From Micavibrio_A sp040381535 (GTDB lineage Bacteria > Pseudomonadota > Alphaproteobacteria > Micavibrionales > Micavibrionaceae), in the NCBI GenBank assembly GCA_040381535.1, contig JBEIHF010000001.1, forward strand, positions 1 to 64,000: a stretch of DNA of 64,000 nt, given 5' to 3'. Of this stretch, positions 24,986 to 33,474 are shown one piece after another (the stretch's first letter is position 1; each line of letters starts with the position of its first letter). The translations under genes and the position numbers were made by a program. The notes below the pieces were generated by a model, which was not told where the DNA came from, ran no database searches, and worked only from the letters and a program-made list of their open reading frames with translations.

Positions 24986-26521
24986 ATGCATGGCACGGCC
25001 CCGGATACGACTTTGAACGAAGAAATCCTGCACGCACGTACACGCGTTTATAAGGCTGGGTCGCCCACACCTTTACAAGAAATTCATAGCAACGGTGGGG
25101 CGTACCGCGTGTTCGTCAAGCGCGAAGATCTCGGCCCCATCAACGCCTATAAATGGCGCGGCGCGTACAACGCCGTTGCCGCGTACCACGAAAAAACCGG
25201 ATGCAAAATTGTGGTGACCGCTTCGGCTGGAAACCACGCACAAGGAGTCGCCTTGGCCGCAAAAAAACTGGGCTTAAAGGCAAAAATTTTTATGCCCCTT
25301 TCGACCCCCATGATGAAACAGGTTTCGGTTAAACGTCATGGCGGCGATCACGTTGAAATCATCCTGCACGGTGACAATTACAATGAATCCGCGGACGAAG
25401 CGCGCGTGTATGTCGAAAAACACAAGCTGACATACGTGCACCCGTTCGATGACATTTACACCATGGCGGGCCAAGCCACGGTAGCCGACGAAATCATGAT
25501 GGACCAACAAGGCCCGTTCGATTACGCGTTTTTGCAAATCGGCGGCGGCGGCATGGCAGCAGCGGTTGCTTACTGGTTAAAATTGCATAACCCGAACATA
25601 AAAATCATCGGCGTCGAAGGCGTCGATCAGGCGAGCATGAAAACCTCCATTGAGTCAGGCGCGCCCATCACATTGAATTCCGTCGACACATTCTGCGATG
25701 GAACCGCCGTAACACGTCCCGGTTTGATCGCGTTTGATCTGTGCCGCAAATATATCGACGCATACATCACCGTCACGAACGAGGAAGTATCTGCTGCCAT
25801 CCAGCGTATGTGGGACGCAAGTCGCGTGATCCCTGAGCCCTCTGGCGCGATCGGCCTTGCGGGGCTAGAACAATACGCCGAAGCCAATCCCAAAGACGTA
25901 CAGGACAAAAAACTGCTCTGCGTTATCTCGGGCGCGAATATGGATTTTTCCAAGATCACACAGATTGCACAACGCTCGGCCATCGGCTCGCACCGCCGCC
26001 GTTATATCCGCTTCCATATCAATGAAGAAAGCGGCGGGCTGTTGTCGTTGCTCGACAAGCATTTCAAGGAGTTGAACGTTTCGGAATTTTTATACGGCAA
26101 GATAAGCGAAACGGAAGCATGGCCCGTCATAGCGCTCGAAGCCGCGCCCGAAACCATGGACGCGCTGAACGGCAAATTGGAGAAGGAAGGTTTATCTTTC
26201 GAAGACGTCACGATGGACCCTGATGTGCTTTACCGCATCATCAACTACAACCCTGCGCTGTTCAAAGACCCCGTACTCATGCACATACAATTTCCAGAAC
26301 GCAAGGGCGCGTTACGCGATCTGCTACGCAAGATTAAGGGCGTAGCCAATGTCTGTTATTTCAACTATGCGTATTCAGGGGAATCCATCGGCCGCGCCAT
26401 TATGGGTTTCGAATTCAAAACGTCCGCCAAAAAAGACGAGTTTTACAAAGTAATGGCTACTACGGTCGTCAGCTCTCGTCCTGTAGACGAAGCGGCGGCC
26501 GCCCGTATTCTGCAATTTTAA
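24986..26521 (+). CDS. ilvA: threonine ammonia-lyase (threonine dehydratase)
   Basis: A 511-residue fold-type II PLP enzyme. The Schiff-base lysine is Lys56 in INAYKWRGAYN, followed by 'TASAGNHAQG' (79-86 region) and the PLP-phosphate glycine loop GGGG at 186-189. The C-terminal ~170 residues form two ACT-like repeats, as in biosynthetic IlvA inhibited by isoleucine. It makes 2-oxobutanoate for isoleucine synthesis. A 6-bp hairpin CCTGCT/AGCAGG (24952-24968) lies in the short leader. Position inside a cytochrome oxidase cluster is unusual. Confidence 0.9.
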   Translation: MHGTAPDTTLNEEILHARTRVYKAGSPTPLQEIHSNGGAYRVFVKREDLGPINAYKWRGAYNAVAAYHEKTGCKIVVTASAGNHAQGVALAAKKLGLKAKIFMPLSTPMMKQVSVKRHGGDHVEIILHGDNYNESADEARVYVEKHKLTYVHPFDDIYTMAGQATVADEIMMDQQGPFDYAFLQIGGGGMAAAVAYWLKLHNPNIKIIGVEGVDQASMKTSIESGAPITLNSVDTFCDGTAVTRPGLIAFDLCRKYIDAYITVTNEEVSAAIQRMWDASRVIPEPSGAIGLAGLEQYAEANPKDVQDKKLLCVISGANMDFSKITQIAQRSAIGSHRRRYIRFHINEESGGLLSLLDKHFKELNVSEFLYGKISETEAWPVIALEAAPETMDALNGKLEKEGLSFEDVTMDPDVLYRIINYNPALFKDPVLMHIQFPERKGALRDLLRKIKGVANVCYFNYAYSGESIGRAIMGFEFKTSAKKDEFYKVMATTVVSSRPVDEAAAARILQF

Positions 26522-26549
26522 CCAATTTACTTTTTACCATGCCATAAAT

Positions 26550-26577
26550 TTGCATTTATCTTTTTATTTTCTATAAT
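26550..26577 (+). promoter_or_regulatory. strong promoter predicting a leaderless mRNA
   Basis: TTGCAT (26550-26555), 16-nt spacer, perfect TATAAT (26572-26577). The ATG of the next gene begins only 8 nt later, at about the expected transcription start. Confidence 0.65.
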
Positions 26578-26585
26578 ATATTGTT

Positions 26586-27050
26586 ATGAAATGGCGTGGC
26601 GGCAGAACCGGCGGTGGGATTGAAGATCGAAGACCTGATTTCTTCGAAATCGATCACCCTTATTACGGTGATATCATTGGCTCGCAGGAAAGAGGTACAG
26701 GCAAGCTTATTAGAGCTTACCCTGTTGATCTTATGGAGCAATGCGGGTCCACGCTGACCAGCACCTTCGGCAATGCGACCAAATCTACATTCGGCAATCT
26801 TTTCGAACGTTCCTCCGGCAATTCTTTTTTGCCCATGTTCAATTTAAACTATTTCGATCCTGATAGGCTGCAGACCGAAAAACTGGGTGTTAGCTGGCTC
26901 GACCAAATCTTCGCGCCGAATTCCTGTCGCACTAAACTCAGCAATTTCTTTCAGGATACTGCCAGAATTGGCATAAACGTCATCTACGAAAACAACGGCT
27001 CGTTCCCCGTATTAGAGATGCAAAGACCGCTGTTTAATTTTAGATTTTAA
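26586..27050 (+). CDS. orphan protein with YpfJ-like N-terminal tag (hypothetical)
   Basis: This 154-residue soluble protein is unrecognised as a whole. Its first 16 residues, MKWRGGRTGGGIEDRR, closely resemble the start of YpfJ-type neutral zinc metallopeptidases ('M(R/K)W.G.R.S.N.EDRR'), but the membrane helix and HEXXH protease domain that should follow are absent, and the rest is Asn/Phe/Thr-rich with repeats of 'STFGN' (about residues 58-72). It could be a domain remnant, a product of recombination, or a small protein sharing a targeting peptide. It has a strong promoter but no ribosome-binding site and appears leaderless. It lies between ilvA and a small membrane protein in the cox cluster. 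Confidence 0.55.
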   Translation: MKWRGGRTGGGIEDRRPDFFEIDHPYYGDIIGSQERGTGKLIRAYPVDLMEQCGSTLTSTFGNATKSTFGNLFERSSGNSFLPMFNLNYFDPDRLQTEKLGVSWLDQIFAPNSCRTKLSNFFQDTARIGINVIYENNGSFPVLEMQRPLFNFRF

Positions 27051-27086
27051 TTCCGTTACACATGTACGGATGGTAACCTTCCTGCC

Positions 27087-27341
27087 ATGGGCCTGCTCCG
27101 TTTCGCCGTTATTCTGTACTTCTTCGTCCATCTGGCCGTGTTGCTCAAAGCGCCCCAGTTGAAATGGACGTCGCGCGCCGTCGGCTACGGTATTCCGCTG
27201 TTTTTTCTAGGCATGATCGTCTTTGGCGTAGAACCCAACAGCAACTTCGTTTACGGGGTTACCGCCGTTTTTGCAGCCTTAAGCGTTCTGGCCGCGGAAA
27301 TCGTGGCAAGTTTCTATAAAAAACCTTCCCAAAAAGACTAG
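27087..27341 (+). CDS. small three-helix membrane protein (hypothetical)
   Basis: 84 residues with three predicted membrane helices (about 3-20, 33-47, 53-75) and a Lys-rich C-terminus (KKPSQKD). I do not recognise the family. It lies 43 bp upstream of ctaB in the same direction and could be transcribed with it. Codon use and the membrane topology support it as a real gene, though the ribosome-binding site is weak. Confidence 0.55.
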   Translation: MGLLRFAVILYFFVHLAVLLKAPQLKWTSRAVGYGIPLFFLGMIVFGVEPNSNFVYGVTAVFAALSVLAAEIVASFYKKPSQKD

Positions 27342-27383
27342 AATCCGCGTGATTTTCATCCCCCGTCTTGGTACAAGAGGCGC

Positions 27384-28271
27384 ATGAGCGACCTCGCCAT
27401 TTCCGAACCTATCGAAGCCACCGTAAAGGACTATTTCACCCTTTTGAAACCCAAGGTGATGAGCCTTGTCGTGTTCACAGGATTCGCAGGGATGTGGGTC
27501 GCACCAAATTTTTCTTCCATGCATCCCGTCATCGCCGCCACGGCCATTTTATGCCTTACCATCGGCGCGGGCGCAGCAGGTGCCATCAATATGTGGTATG
27601 ACCGCGATATCGACGCCATCATGAAGCGCACGAAAAACCGCCCCATTCCTTTGGGCCGCGTTGACCCTGACGAAGCTTTGTCATTCGGCGTTATCCTCTC
27701 ATTGTTTTCCATCATGACGATGGGCGTGGCTGTTAACTGGACCGCCGCAGCATTGCTCGGCTTTGCTAATTTGTTTTATGTGTTCGTCTACACGATGTGG
27801 CTCAAACGCCGTACACCGCAAAACATTGTGATCGGCGGCGCAGCGGGAGCGTTCCCGCCCATGATCGGCTGGGCCGCGGTGACGGGCGATATAACAAGCG
27901 CCAGCGTTGTTTTGTTCTGCATCATCTTCTTCTGGACCCCGCCGCATTTCTGGGCTCTTTCCTTGTTCGCCAACGAAGATTACAAGCGCGCCAACATTCC
28001 CATGCTTCCCGTCGTTGCAGGCGAGCGCGCCACGAAAATCCAGATGCTGTTTTATTCCCTATTGCTGGTGCCGCTGTCCGTCGCGCCCTACACTCTTGGC
28101 ATTGCAGGTCTAGGCTACGGCATATTCGCTTTTGCGCTATCGGTTTTTTTCTTGTTCACGAATTTCCGCGTGCTGGTTGATAAAACGGATAAGAGCGCCA
28201 GATTGATGTTCGGTTATTCCGTGTTCTACCTGTTCGCATTGTTTGCAGCATTAATGATCGACAAAGTATAA
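27384..28271 (+). CDS. ctaB: protohaem IX farnesyltransferase (haem O synthase)
   Basis: 295 residues with about nine membrane helices. The UbiA-superfamily motif 'NMWYDRDIDAIMKRTKNRP' (about residues 72-90) binds farnesyl diphosphate through magnesium, and the second region 'FALSLFANEDYKRANIPMLP'-like 'WALSLF...YKRANIPMLPVV' is typical of CtaB/CyoE. It makes haem O, the precursor of haem A for the aa3 oxidase. An AAGAGG site precedes the ATG. It starts the second part of the cox cluster and is followed one base later by the CoxF-like small gene. Confidence 0.95.
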   Translation: MSDLAISEPIEATVKDYFTLLKPKVMSLVVFTGFAGMWVAPNFSSMHPVIAATAILCLTIGAGAAGAINMWYDRDIDAIMKRTKNRPIPLGRVDPDEALSFGVILSLFSIMTMGVAVNWTAAALLGFANLFYVFVYTMWLKRRTPQNIVIGGAAGAFPPMIGWAAVTGDITSASVVLFCIIFFWTPPHFWALSLFANEDYKRANIPMLPVVAGERATKIQMLFYSLLLVPLSVAPYTLGIAGLGYGIFAFALSVFFLFTNFRVLVDKTDKSARLMFGYSVFYLFALFAALMIDKV

Positions 28272-28272
28272 A

Positions 28273-28395
28273 ATGCCCTTATCAGATATACACAAGCGCA
28301 AGCGCGCCAAGAACTTCATAATCCTCGCCGCCATCGTAGGATGGATCGCGCTCATCTGGATCGTTACGATGATAAAGATCGTCAACCATGCCTGA
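28273..28395 (+). CDS. CoxF-like 40-residue single-helix protein
   Basis: A very short frame, MPLSDIHKRKRAKNF followed by one membrane helix (about residues 15-35) and KIVNHA, lies between ctaB and the SDR gene. Its position between ctaB and ctaG, basic N-terminus and single helix are those of the small CoxF-type proteins seen in alphaproteobacterial cox clusters. It starts one base after the ctaB stop and overlaps the next start by 8 bp, which supports translation. The function of these small proteins is uncertain; a role in oxidase assembly is inferred from context. Confidence 0.7.
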   Translation: MPLSDIHKRKRAKNFIILAAIVGWIALIWIVTMIKIVNHA

Positions 28396-29149
28396 GTATA
28401 ACCCTGACATCGTTCTTATAACGGGTGCCACGGGCGATTTCGGCAAGGCATTTTCCAAACGTTTTGCGGCGATCGGATCCAAACTCGTGTTGCACGGGCG
28501 CGATCCAAAAAAACTCGATGATCTGGTCAAGCAATATCCACGATCCATCGGCATCGCGTTCGACATGACGGACAAAGTTACGATGAAAAAAGCCATAGAC
28601 ACTTTACCCGAAAGTCACAAGAACGTTGATCTTTTGATCAACAACGCGGGCCTCGCGCTCGGTCCTGAAAAAGCGCATGAAGCCGATCCGGATGATTGGG
28701 AACGCATGATCGATGTCGATGTGAAATCGCTGACTTTCATGACCAGCTTTGTCGTGCGCGGCATGGCGGAGCGCAAAAAAGGCCATATCGTTAATATCGG
28801 GTCCACGGCAGGCAGCTATCCCTATATGGGCGGAAACGTTTATGGCGCGGCCAAAGCCTTCGTCAAACAATTCTCTCTAAACCTGCGTGCCGATCTCATC
28901 GGCACCAACATCCGCGTGACCAACGTCGAGCCAGGCCAAGTGGAAACGCAGTTCTCCACCGTGCGCTTCAAGGGCGATGCCGAACGCGCCGCCAAGGTGT
29001 ATGCAGGCACGCAATCATTGACTGCGGACGATGTCGCCGAAGCAGTTTTTTGGGCCGCGACATTGCCGCCCCATTTCAACGTCAACCGCGTGGAAATCAT
29101 GCCGACCTGCCAGTCCTTCGCAGGCCTTACCGTCGAACGCAATGGATAA
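28388..29149 (+). CDS. short-chain dehydrogenase/reductase, YdfG-like
   Basis: 253 residues of a classical SDR: nucleotide-binding TGATGDFG (about 12-19), NNAG (about 85-88), catalytic Ser (IGSTAGSY), and YGAAK Tyr/Lys pair (about 153-157). An Arg after the second strand ('LHGRD') favours NADP(H). The closest remembered group is the YdfG type acting on 3-hydroxy acids such as serine or 3-hydroxypropionate. It overlaps the CoxF-like gene by 8 bp and ctaG by 8 bp, so an SDR has been built tightly into the oxidase assembly operon. Confidence 0.9.
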   Translation: MPEYNPDIVLITGATGDFGKAFSKRFAAIGSKLVLHGRDPKKLDDLVKQYPRSIGIAFDMTDKVTMKKAIDTLPESHKNVDLLINNAGLALGPEKAHEADPDDWERMIDVDVKSLTFMTSFVVRGMAERKKGHIVNIGSTAGSYPYMGGNVYGAAKAFVKQFSLNLRADLIGTNIRVTNVEPGQVETQFSTVRFKGDAERAAKVYAGTQSLTADDVAEAVFWAATLPPHFNVNRVEIMPTCQSFAGLTVERNG

Positions 29150-29711
29150 GAACACCAAAACCATTTCCATGATCTTTCTTCTGGTTGCCGCCATGGTCGG
29201 CCTCGCCTTCGCCTCCGTTCCCCTCTATCGCATGTTCTGCCAGCTTACGGGGTTTGGCGGCACCACCATGCTTTCGGAAAAACTGCCCGATAAGATGCTT
29301 GAGCGCGAAGTTACCGTAAAATTCGATGCCAATGTTTCCCGCGGAATAAATTGGGATTTTAAACCCGAAAAGCATCAAGAAACCGTTAAACTGGGCCAAC
29401 AGGGCCTGATCGCCTTTATGGCCAAAAACAAGTCCCGCCTGCCCGTCACGGGAACCGCAGTTTATAACGTCACCCCCAACAAGGCGGGGCAGTATTTCCA
29501 CAAAATGCAGTGTTTTTGCTTCGGGGAACAATTGTTAAACCCAGGCGAGGAAATGCCCATGCCGGTGGTTTTCTACATAGACCCCTCTATGGCCGATGAC
29601 CGCAAGATGGACGATGTGACCTCGATCACCCTGTCCTACACGTTTTTTCCTTCGGAATCAGAAGAGCTTGATAAGGCGTTGGAAGCCTTTTACAATGCCG
29701 GAAATGACTGA
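29142..29711 (+). CDS. ctaG: cytochrome c oxidase assembly protein CtaG (Cox11)
   Basis: From the ATG at 29142, 189 residues: one N-terminal membrane helix (about 8-27) and a periplasmic Ig-like domain. The copper-binding Cox11 motif CFCFGEQ is present near residue 125, and 'VPLYRMFCQLTGFGG' near the start provides the third conserved Cys. Cox11 delivers copper to CuB of subunit I. Its ATG overlaps the SDR stop. Confidence 0.95.
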   Translation: MDKNTKTISMIFLLVAAMVGLAFASVPLYRMFCQLTGFGGTTMLSEKLPDKMLEREVTVKFDANVSRGINWDFKPEKHQETVKLGQQGLIAFMAKNKSRLPVTGTAVYNVTPNKAGQYFHKMQCFCFGEQLLNPGEEMPMPVVFYIDPSMADDRKMDDVTSITLSYTFFPSESEELDKALEAFYNAGND

Positions 29712-29748
29712 TAAAACACCCGCATAGACCAAAACCTCAAGGACTCCC

Positions 29749-30627
29749 ATGGCAGAGAACATCGAATACGGCACCACCGGCAAACCGCACCCTTATCATC
29801 TGGTACGCCCCAGCATCTGGCCGCTCTGTGGCGCCTTTGCAGGCGGTCTGGCCGCAATGGGTCTCGTGCTTTACATGCACGGTACGAAACTCGGCGAATT
29901 CGAAATCGGTTTGAAGGCCGTTATCCTCGGTCTGCTTTGCGTTCTGGCCGTCATGTTCTTTTGGTGGAAAGACATCATCTTTGAAACGGTGCATGAAAAA
30001 GTCCATAACGGCATAACCGAAGTTGGTCTTCGCTACGGCATGGCGCTGTTTATATCCTCTGAAGTCATGTTCTTCGTAGCCTTCTTCTGGGCATTCTTTG
30101 ATGCCAGTTTGTACGCAGGCGAAGCCCATCAATATCTACGTGCCGAATACACAGCCGGAACATGGCCACCACCGCAGTTCGAAATAATTCCCGCATTCGA
30201 TCTGCCGTTCCTTATGACGATGATCTTGTTGCTTTCGGGCTGTACGGTCACATGGGCACACCACGCAATTTTGCACGGGAAAAACAAGGACGTTATTCTG
30301 GGTCTGGGCCTGTCCGTTCTGCTCGGCGTATTCTTCTTGTGCTTCCAAGTGTTTGAATATATGCATGCGACCTTTAAATTCAAGGACGGCATATTCCCAT
30401 CGACCTTTTACATGGCGACGGGTTTCCACGGCTTCCACGTGTTTGTAGGTACTATCTTTTTGTTCGTGTGCTGGCTGCGCGCCAAAAAAGGCCACTTCAC
30501 AACCACGCGCCATTTCGGCTTTGAAGCCGCCGCATGGTACTGGCACTTTGTGGACGTGGTCTGGTTGTTCCTGTTCGTCGCCATTTACTGGTGGGGTAGC
30601 GTCGGCGCCGTTCCCGCGGCCCACTAG
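29749..30627 (+). CDS. coxC: cytochrome c oxidase subunit III
   Basis: 292 residues with seven membrane helices and the subunit III hallmarks 'PHPYHLV.PS.WP' at the N-terminus, 'EVMFFVAFFWAFFDASL', 'GFHGFHVFVGT' and the C-terminal 'FGFEAAAWYWHFVDVVWLFLFV.IYWWG'. AAGGA lies just upstream. It stabilises the catalytic subunits and proton uptake. DUF983 follows by one base. Confidence 0.97.
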   Translation: MAENIEYGTTGKPHPYHLVRPSIWPLCGAFAGGLAAMGLVLYMHGTKLGEFEIGLKAVILGLLCVLAVMFFWWKDIIFETVHEKVHNGITEVGLRYGMALFISSEVMFFVAFFWAFFDASLYAGEAHQYLRAEYTAGTWPPPQFEIIPAFDLPFLMTMILLLSGCTVTWAHHAILHGKNKDVILGLGLSVLLGVFFLCFQVFEYMHATFKFKDGIFPSTFYMATGFHGFHVFVGTIFLFVCWLRAKKGHFTTTRHFGFEAAAWYWHFVDVVWLFLFVAIYWWGSVGAVPAAH

Positions 30628-30628
30628 G

Positions 30629-30985
30629 ATGTTAGTCAAGCAGGCCGTCACACTGGCTTTGGCCTGCAAATGCCCGCGCTGCGTTCAAGGAAGTCTATAT
30701 CCTTCCGGATTCAATCTCAATCTTAAGCCCGCATGCGATCATTGCGGCCTCAACTTTGCCAAAAGCGATTCCGCCGATGGACCTGCCGTGTTCCTGATTT
30801 TTATTCTGGGATTCTTGCTGGTGCCGCTCGCATTGTTGTTTGAAAACGCTTTCGCGCCGCCTTTGTGGGTGCATGCGGTGCTATGGGGCGGGGCGGCGAT
30901 CGGTATCACGCTCGGCGCTCTACGCCCCCTCAAGGCCTATGTGATCGCCCTGCAATACAAACACCGCCCCGGAGACTGGGAATGA
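30629..30985 (+). CDS. DUF983 membrane protein
   Basis: 118 residues: N-terminal zinc-ribbon-like cysteines (CKCPRC and CDHC, about residues 13-39) followed by two membrane helices (about 55-75 and 83-100). DUF983 proteins sit between coxC and surf1 in alphaproteobacterial cox clusters and are presumed assembly or metal-handling factors. It starts one base after coxC and overlaps surf1 by ATGA. Confidence 0.9.
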   Translation: MLVKQAVTLALACKCPRCVQGSLYPSGFNLNLKPACDHCGLNFAKSDSADGPAVFLIFILGFLLVPLALLFENAFAPPLWVHAVLWGGAAIGITLGALRPLKAYVIALQYKHRPGDWE

Positions 30986-31695
30986 GAATTCCGGCCCTCC
31001 AAACCTTCACCGCTGTCTGCGGCATTGCCATTCTTGTAACCCTCGGCACATGGCAGATCCAGCGTCTTTATTGGAAGCAAGACATCATCGCGGGGCTGGA
31101 AAAAAGTTACAAAGGCGCCAAATTCACAGACCTTTCGCAGACACTTCTCAAAGACCTAGAGAGCGGCAACGCGCATTTCGCTTACGGCGCCGCGCGCGGC
31201 CACTGGCAAAAAGAGAAAGCCATCCTGCTCGGCCCCCGCACCAATGACGGGCGCGTCGGATATCATCTTCTGATCCCCTTGAAGCTCGAAGACAGCAAGA
31301 CATTGATCGTCAATACGGGCTGGGTCAGCGATATGTGGAGGGACACGCTCGGCGAACGTCTGGCTGTGTTGCCTTCAGGAAGCGTACAGGCGCGCGGCGT
31401 GGTGCATATGCCCGATTGGTCAAGCATGGCATCCAAGAACAGCCCCGCCAATGATTTGTGGTTTCGTGCGGATGTGAAAGAAATCACTGCGGCCAAGGAA
31501 TTGAAGGATGTTCATTCCCACATCCTGTATGCCGACAATATAGAACCTCCATTGAACGACGTAGCAGCACACGAAGAGAAATGGCTTCCCCGCAACAAGC
31601 ATCTGCAATACGCGCTGTTCTGGTACGCCATGGGCGCAGTACTTACGGGCGTGTTCGGCTTTTATTTGCGCGACCTTAATAAAAAGAGCGCATGA
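30982..31695 (+). CDS. SURF1-family haem a insertion factor
   Basis: 237 residues with two membrane helices at the ends (about 8-25 and 210-228) and a periplasmic domain containing 'GTWQIQRLYWKQ', 'LLGPRTNDGRVGYHLLIPL', 'VNTGWV' and 'Y.LFWYAMGAVL', the SURF1 signature. It helps insert haem a into subunit I. It is translationally coupled to DUF983 and is the last gene before a strong terminator. Confidence 0.93.
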   Translation: MRIPALQTFTAVCGIAILVTLGTWQIQRLYWKQDIIAGLEKSYKGAKFTDLSQTLLKDLESGNAHFAYGAARGHWQKEKAILLGPRTNDGRVGYHLLIPLKLEDSKTLIVNTGWVSDMWRDTLGERLAVLPSGSVQARGVVHMPDWSSMASKNSPANDLWFRADVKEITAAKELKDVHSHILYADNIEPPLNDVAAHEEKWLPRNKHLQYALFWYAMGAVLTGVFGFYLRDLNKKSA

Positions 31696-31722
31696 AAAAA
31701 CCCCGCTTGCGCGGGGTTTTTT
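31695..31722. terminator. bidirectional intrinsic terminator
   Basis: AAAAAACCCCGC and GCGGGGTTTTTT flank TTGC, giving a stem with A-tract and T-tract on either side. It ends both the surf1 operon (plus) and the convergent M23 peptidase gene (minus). Confidence 0.92.
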
Positions 31723-31736
31723 CGGTATGAATTTTA

Positions 31737-33209
31737 TCAATTCACATCATCATCTTTTTCGACATTACGCTGGGCCACTTTGACCGCGCCGCCAGCAGCT
31801 GCTGCATATTGGTTGTCTACATCGGCCACTTTGGATTTGAATTTCCTCATATCAGCGCCTGCCAATGCCTGACCGATCGGCAGGTTAACGCCGCGCGGAT
31901 TGACCTGCTTGTTGGCCACCAATACTTCATAGTGCAGATGGGGACCGGTGGAGCGGCCCGTCGTGCCGACATAACCGATGATCTGGCCTTGCTTGACGCG
32001 CGCCCCAGCTTTCACCGCAATCTTGCTCATGTGGCCGTAAGCTGTGTCGAGGTCATTACGGTGACGAATGCGCACATAATTTCCGTACGAAGAGAAACGG
32101 CCTGCTTTGGCAACAACGCCATCACCTGCGGCGTAGATGGGCGTGCCCGTTGGCGCGGCAAAGTCCGTACCTTTGTGCATTTTGCTGTATCCCAAAACCG
32201 GATGGCGACGCATACCGAAACCCGAAGACATGCGGGCGCCATCGATCGGCGTTTTCATCAGTGTCTTCTTCGTAGATTGACCGTCGCGGCCATAATAATC
32301 AACGCGGCCATCGGCGGTTTCATATCTATATAGCGAAATTTCGCGGCCGCCCAATGTCAGACGCGCAAAAAGAACGTCGCCTGTTTTAGCAACGTATCCG
32401 TCCTCGGTCTGGTGGGTTTCATACATAACTTCGAGAGAATCTCCCGCATGTACGTCGCGCTGGAAATCGACGTTTTGCGAATATATTTTGATAGCTTCGG
32501 AAACGATCCCTTTGGGAATGCCTGCTTTGGCCGCGGAACCGTAGAGAGATGCTTTGATGGTGGCTTTTTGGGCCTGAATGACTTGTTTGACTTCTTTTTC
32601 TTCGAGATCGGCAGCGAATTTTTCTCCATCGCGGCTGATCGTCAGCGTCTTCAGCGGGTTCAACTCGATCTTGATGTCGGTGAGCTGATATTCGCCTTCG
32701 CCCGCGCCGGGTTCAAAGTGCATCTGGATATCCTGACCGATTTTCAAATCCTTCGGATTGAAATGACCATCCATCGCTTCGATAATGTTGTGAACTTCGG
32801 AAGCACTGACGCCTTCTTTTTCCATGATCTTGCCGAGCGTGGCGCCGGAAGAAATGGTCACGATTCGGTCGGACGGGCTGACTGGTTTTTCGAATTGCGG
32901 AACGGAGACCAGAACCATTTGGCCCATCTCCATACCGGATTCGATGTCGGCCGTGTCGCGGGCAACGCCTGCATCGGGTTCGGCATAATTATAGGCTTGT
33001 GCGGCAGAGGCCACTTCGAACTGGACAGGAAGGCCGGAAAGCGGGGAAAAGGCAATGGCGGTCGGAAGACCTGCAGCAAGCGCGGCGGTCACACCGGCCA
33101 CATAACGGAGCCTTAAGCGATTATTTTTCGTGAAGACATAGCGATGGCGTAAACCCAAATGCTGTGACACGAACGCGCAGGAGTTACCCAGAACATTCTT
33201 TAGAGGCAT
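31737..33209 (-). CDS. M23-family peptidoglycan metallopeptidase, membrane anchored
   Basis: 490 residues: cytoplasmic N-terminus, one membrane helix (about 36-55), a LysM/OapA-like region (about 115-165), a middle domain (about 170-310) typical of MepM/ShyA-like endopeptidases, and the lysostaphin-type catalytic domain with His345, Asp349 (HKGTDFAAPTGTPIYA), His393 and HLH (424-426). It should cleave peptide cross-links to allow growth or division. AAGGG precedes the ATG. The 265 bp upstream (33210-33474) are AT-rich and hold no gene I can support; promoters of this gene probably lie there. Confidence 0.9.
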   Translation of the reverse strand: MPLKNVLGNSCAFVSQHLGLRHRYVFTKNNRLRLRYVAGVTAALAAGLPTAIAFSPLSGLPVQFEVASAAQAYNYAEPDAGVARDTADIESGMEMGQMVLVSVPQFEKPVSPSDRIVTISSGATLGKIMEKEGVSASEVHNIIEAMDGHFNPKDLKIGQDIQMHFEPGAGEGEYQLTDIKIELNPLKTLTISRDGEKFAADLEEKEVKQVIQAQKATIKASLYGSAAKAGIPKGIVSEAIKIYSQNVDFQRDVHAGDSLEVMYETHQTEDGYVAKTGDVLFARLTLGGREISLYRYETADGRVDYYGRDGQSTKKTLMKTPIDGARMSSGFGMRRHPVLGYSKMHKGTDFAAPTGTPIYAAGDGVVAKAGRFSSYGNYVRIRHRNDLDTAYGHMSKIAVKAGARVKQGQIIGYVGTTGRSTGPHLHYEVLVANKQVNPRGVNLPIGQALAGADMRKFKSKVADVDNQYAAAAGGAVKVAQRNVEKDDDVN

Positions 33210-33474
33210 TTCACACCCTTATTTTTTTTATTTATCATTTTGTTCATGTCGCATTTGCCGGTTAATGCGCGTTTCCTATTTGAAGCTTTTGGCTCTTTAG
33301 CAGGTTTAATCCACGTAATGATTTAGCTTATTCGTTGGTCGTCCAGTCTTGGTAAGCTCCAGCGTAAGTCGGAATTGTTAGCACACGCGGTATAGGTTTA
33401 AAAGCCTGAGGGAGATTTTTTAATTGATATATGGACAGACAATTTAATTTTCATATTCTTAAGTGAAGCTGAGG

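Noticed and set aside
32412..33116. 234-codon plus-strand frame rich in Phe/Asp/Gly
   Set aside because: It is antisense to the M23 peptidase, which has complete catalytic motifs.
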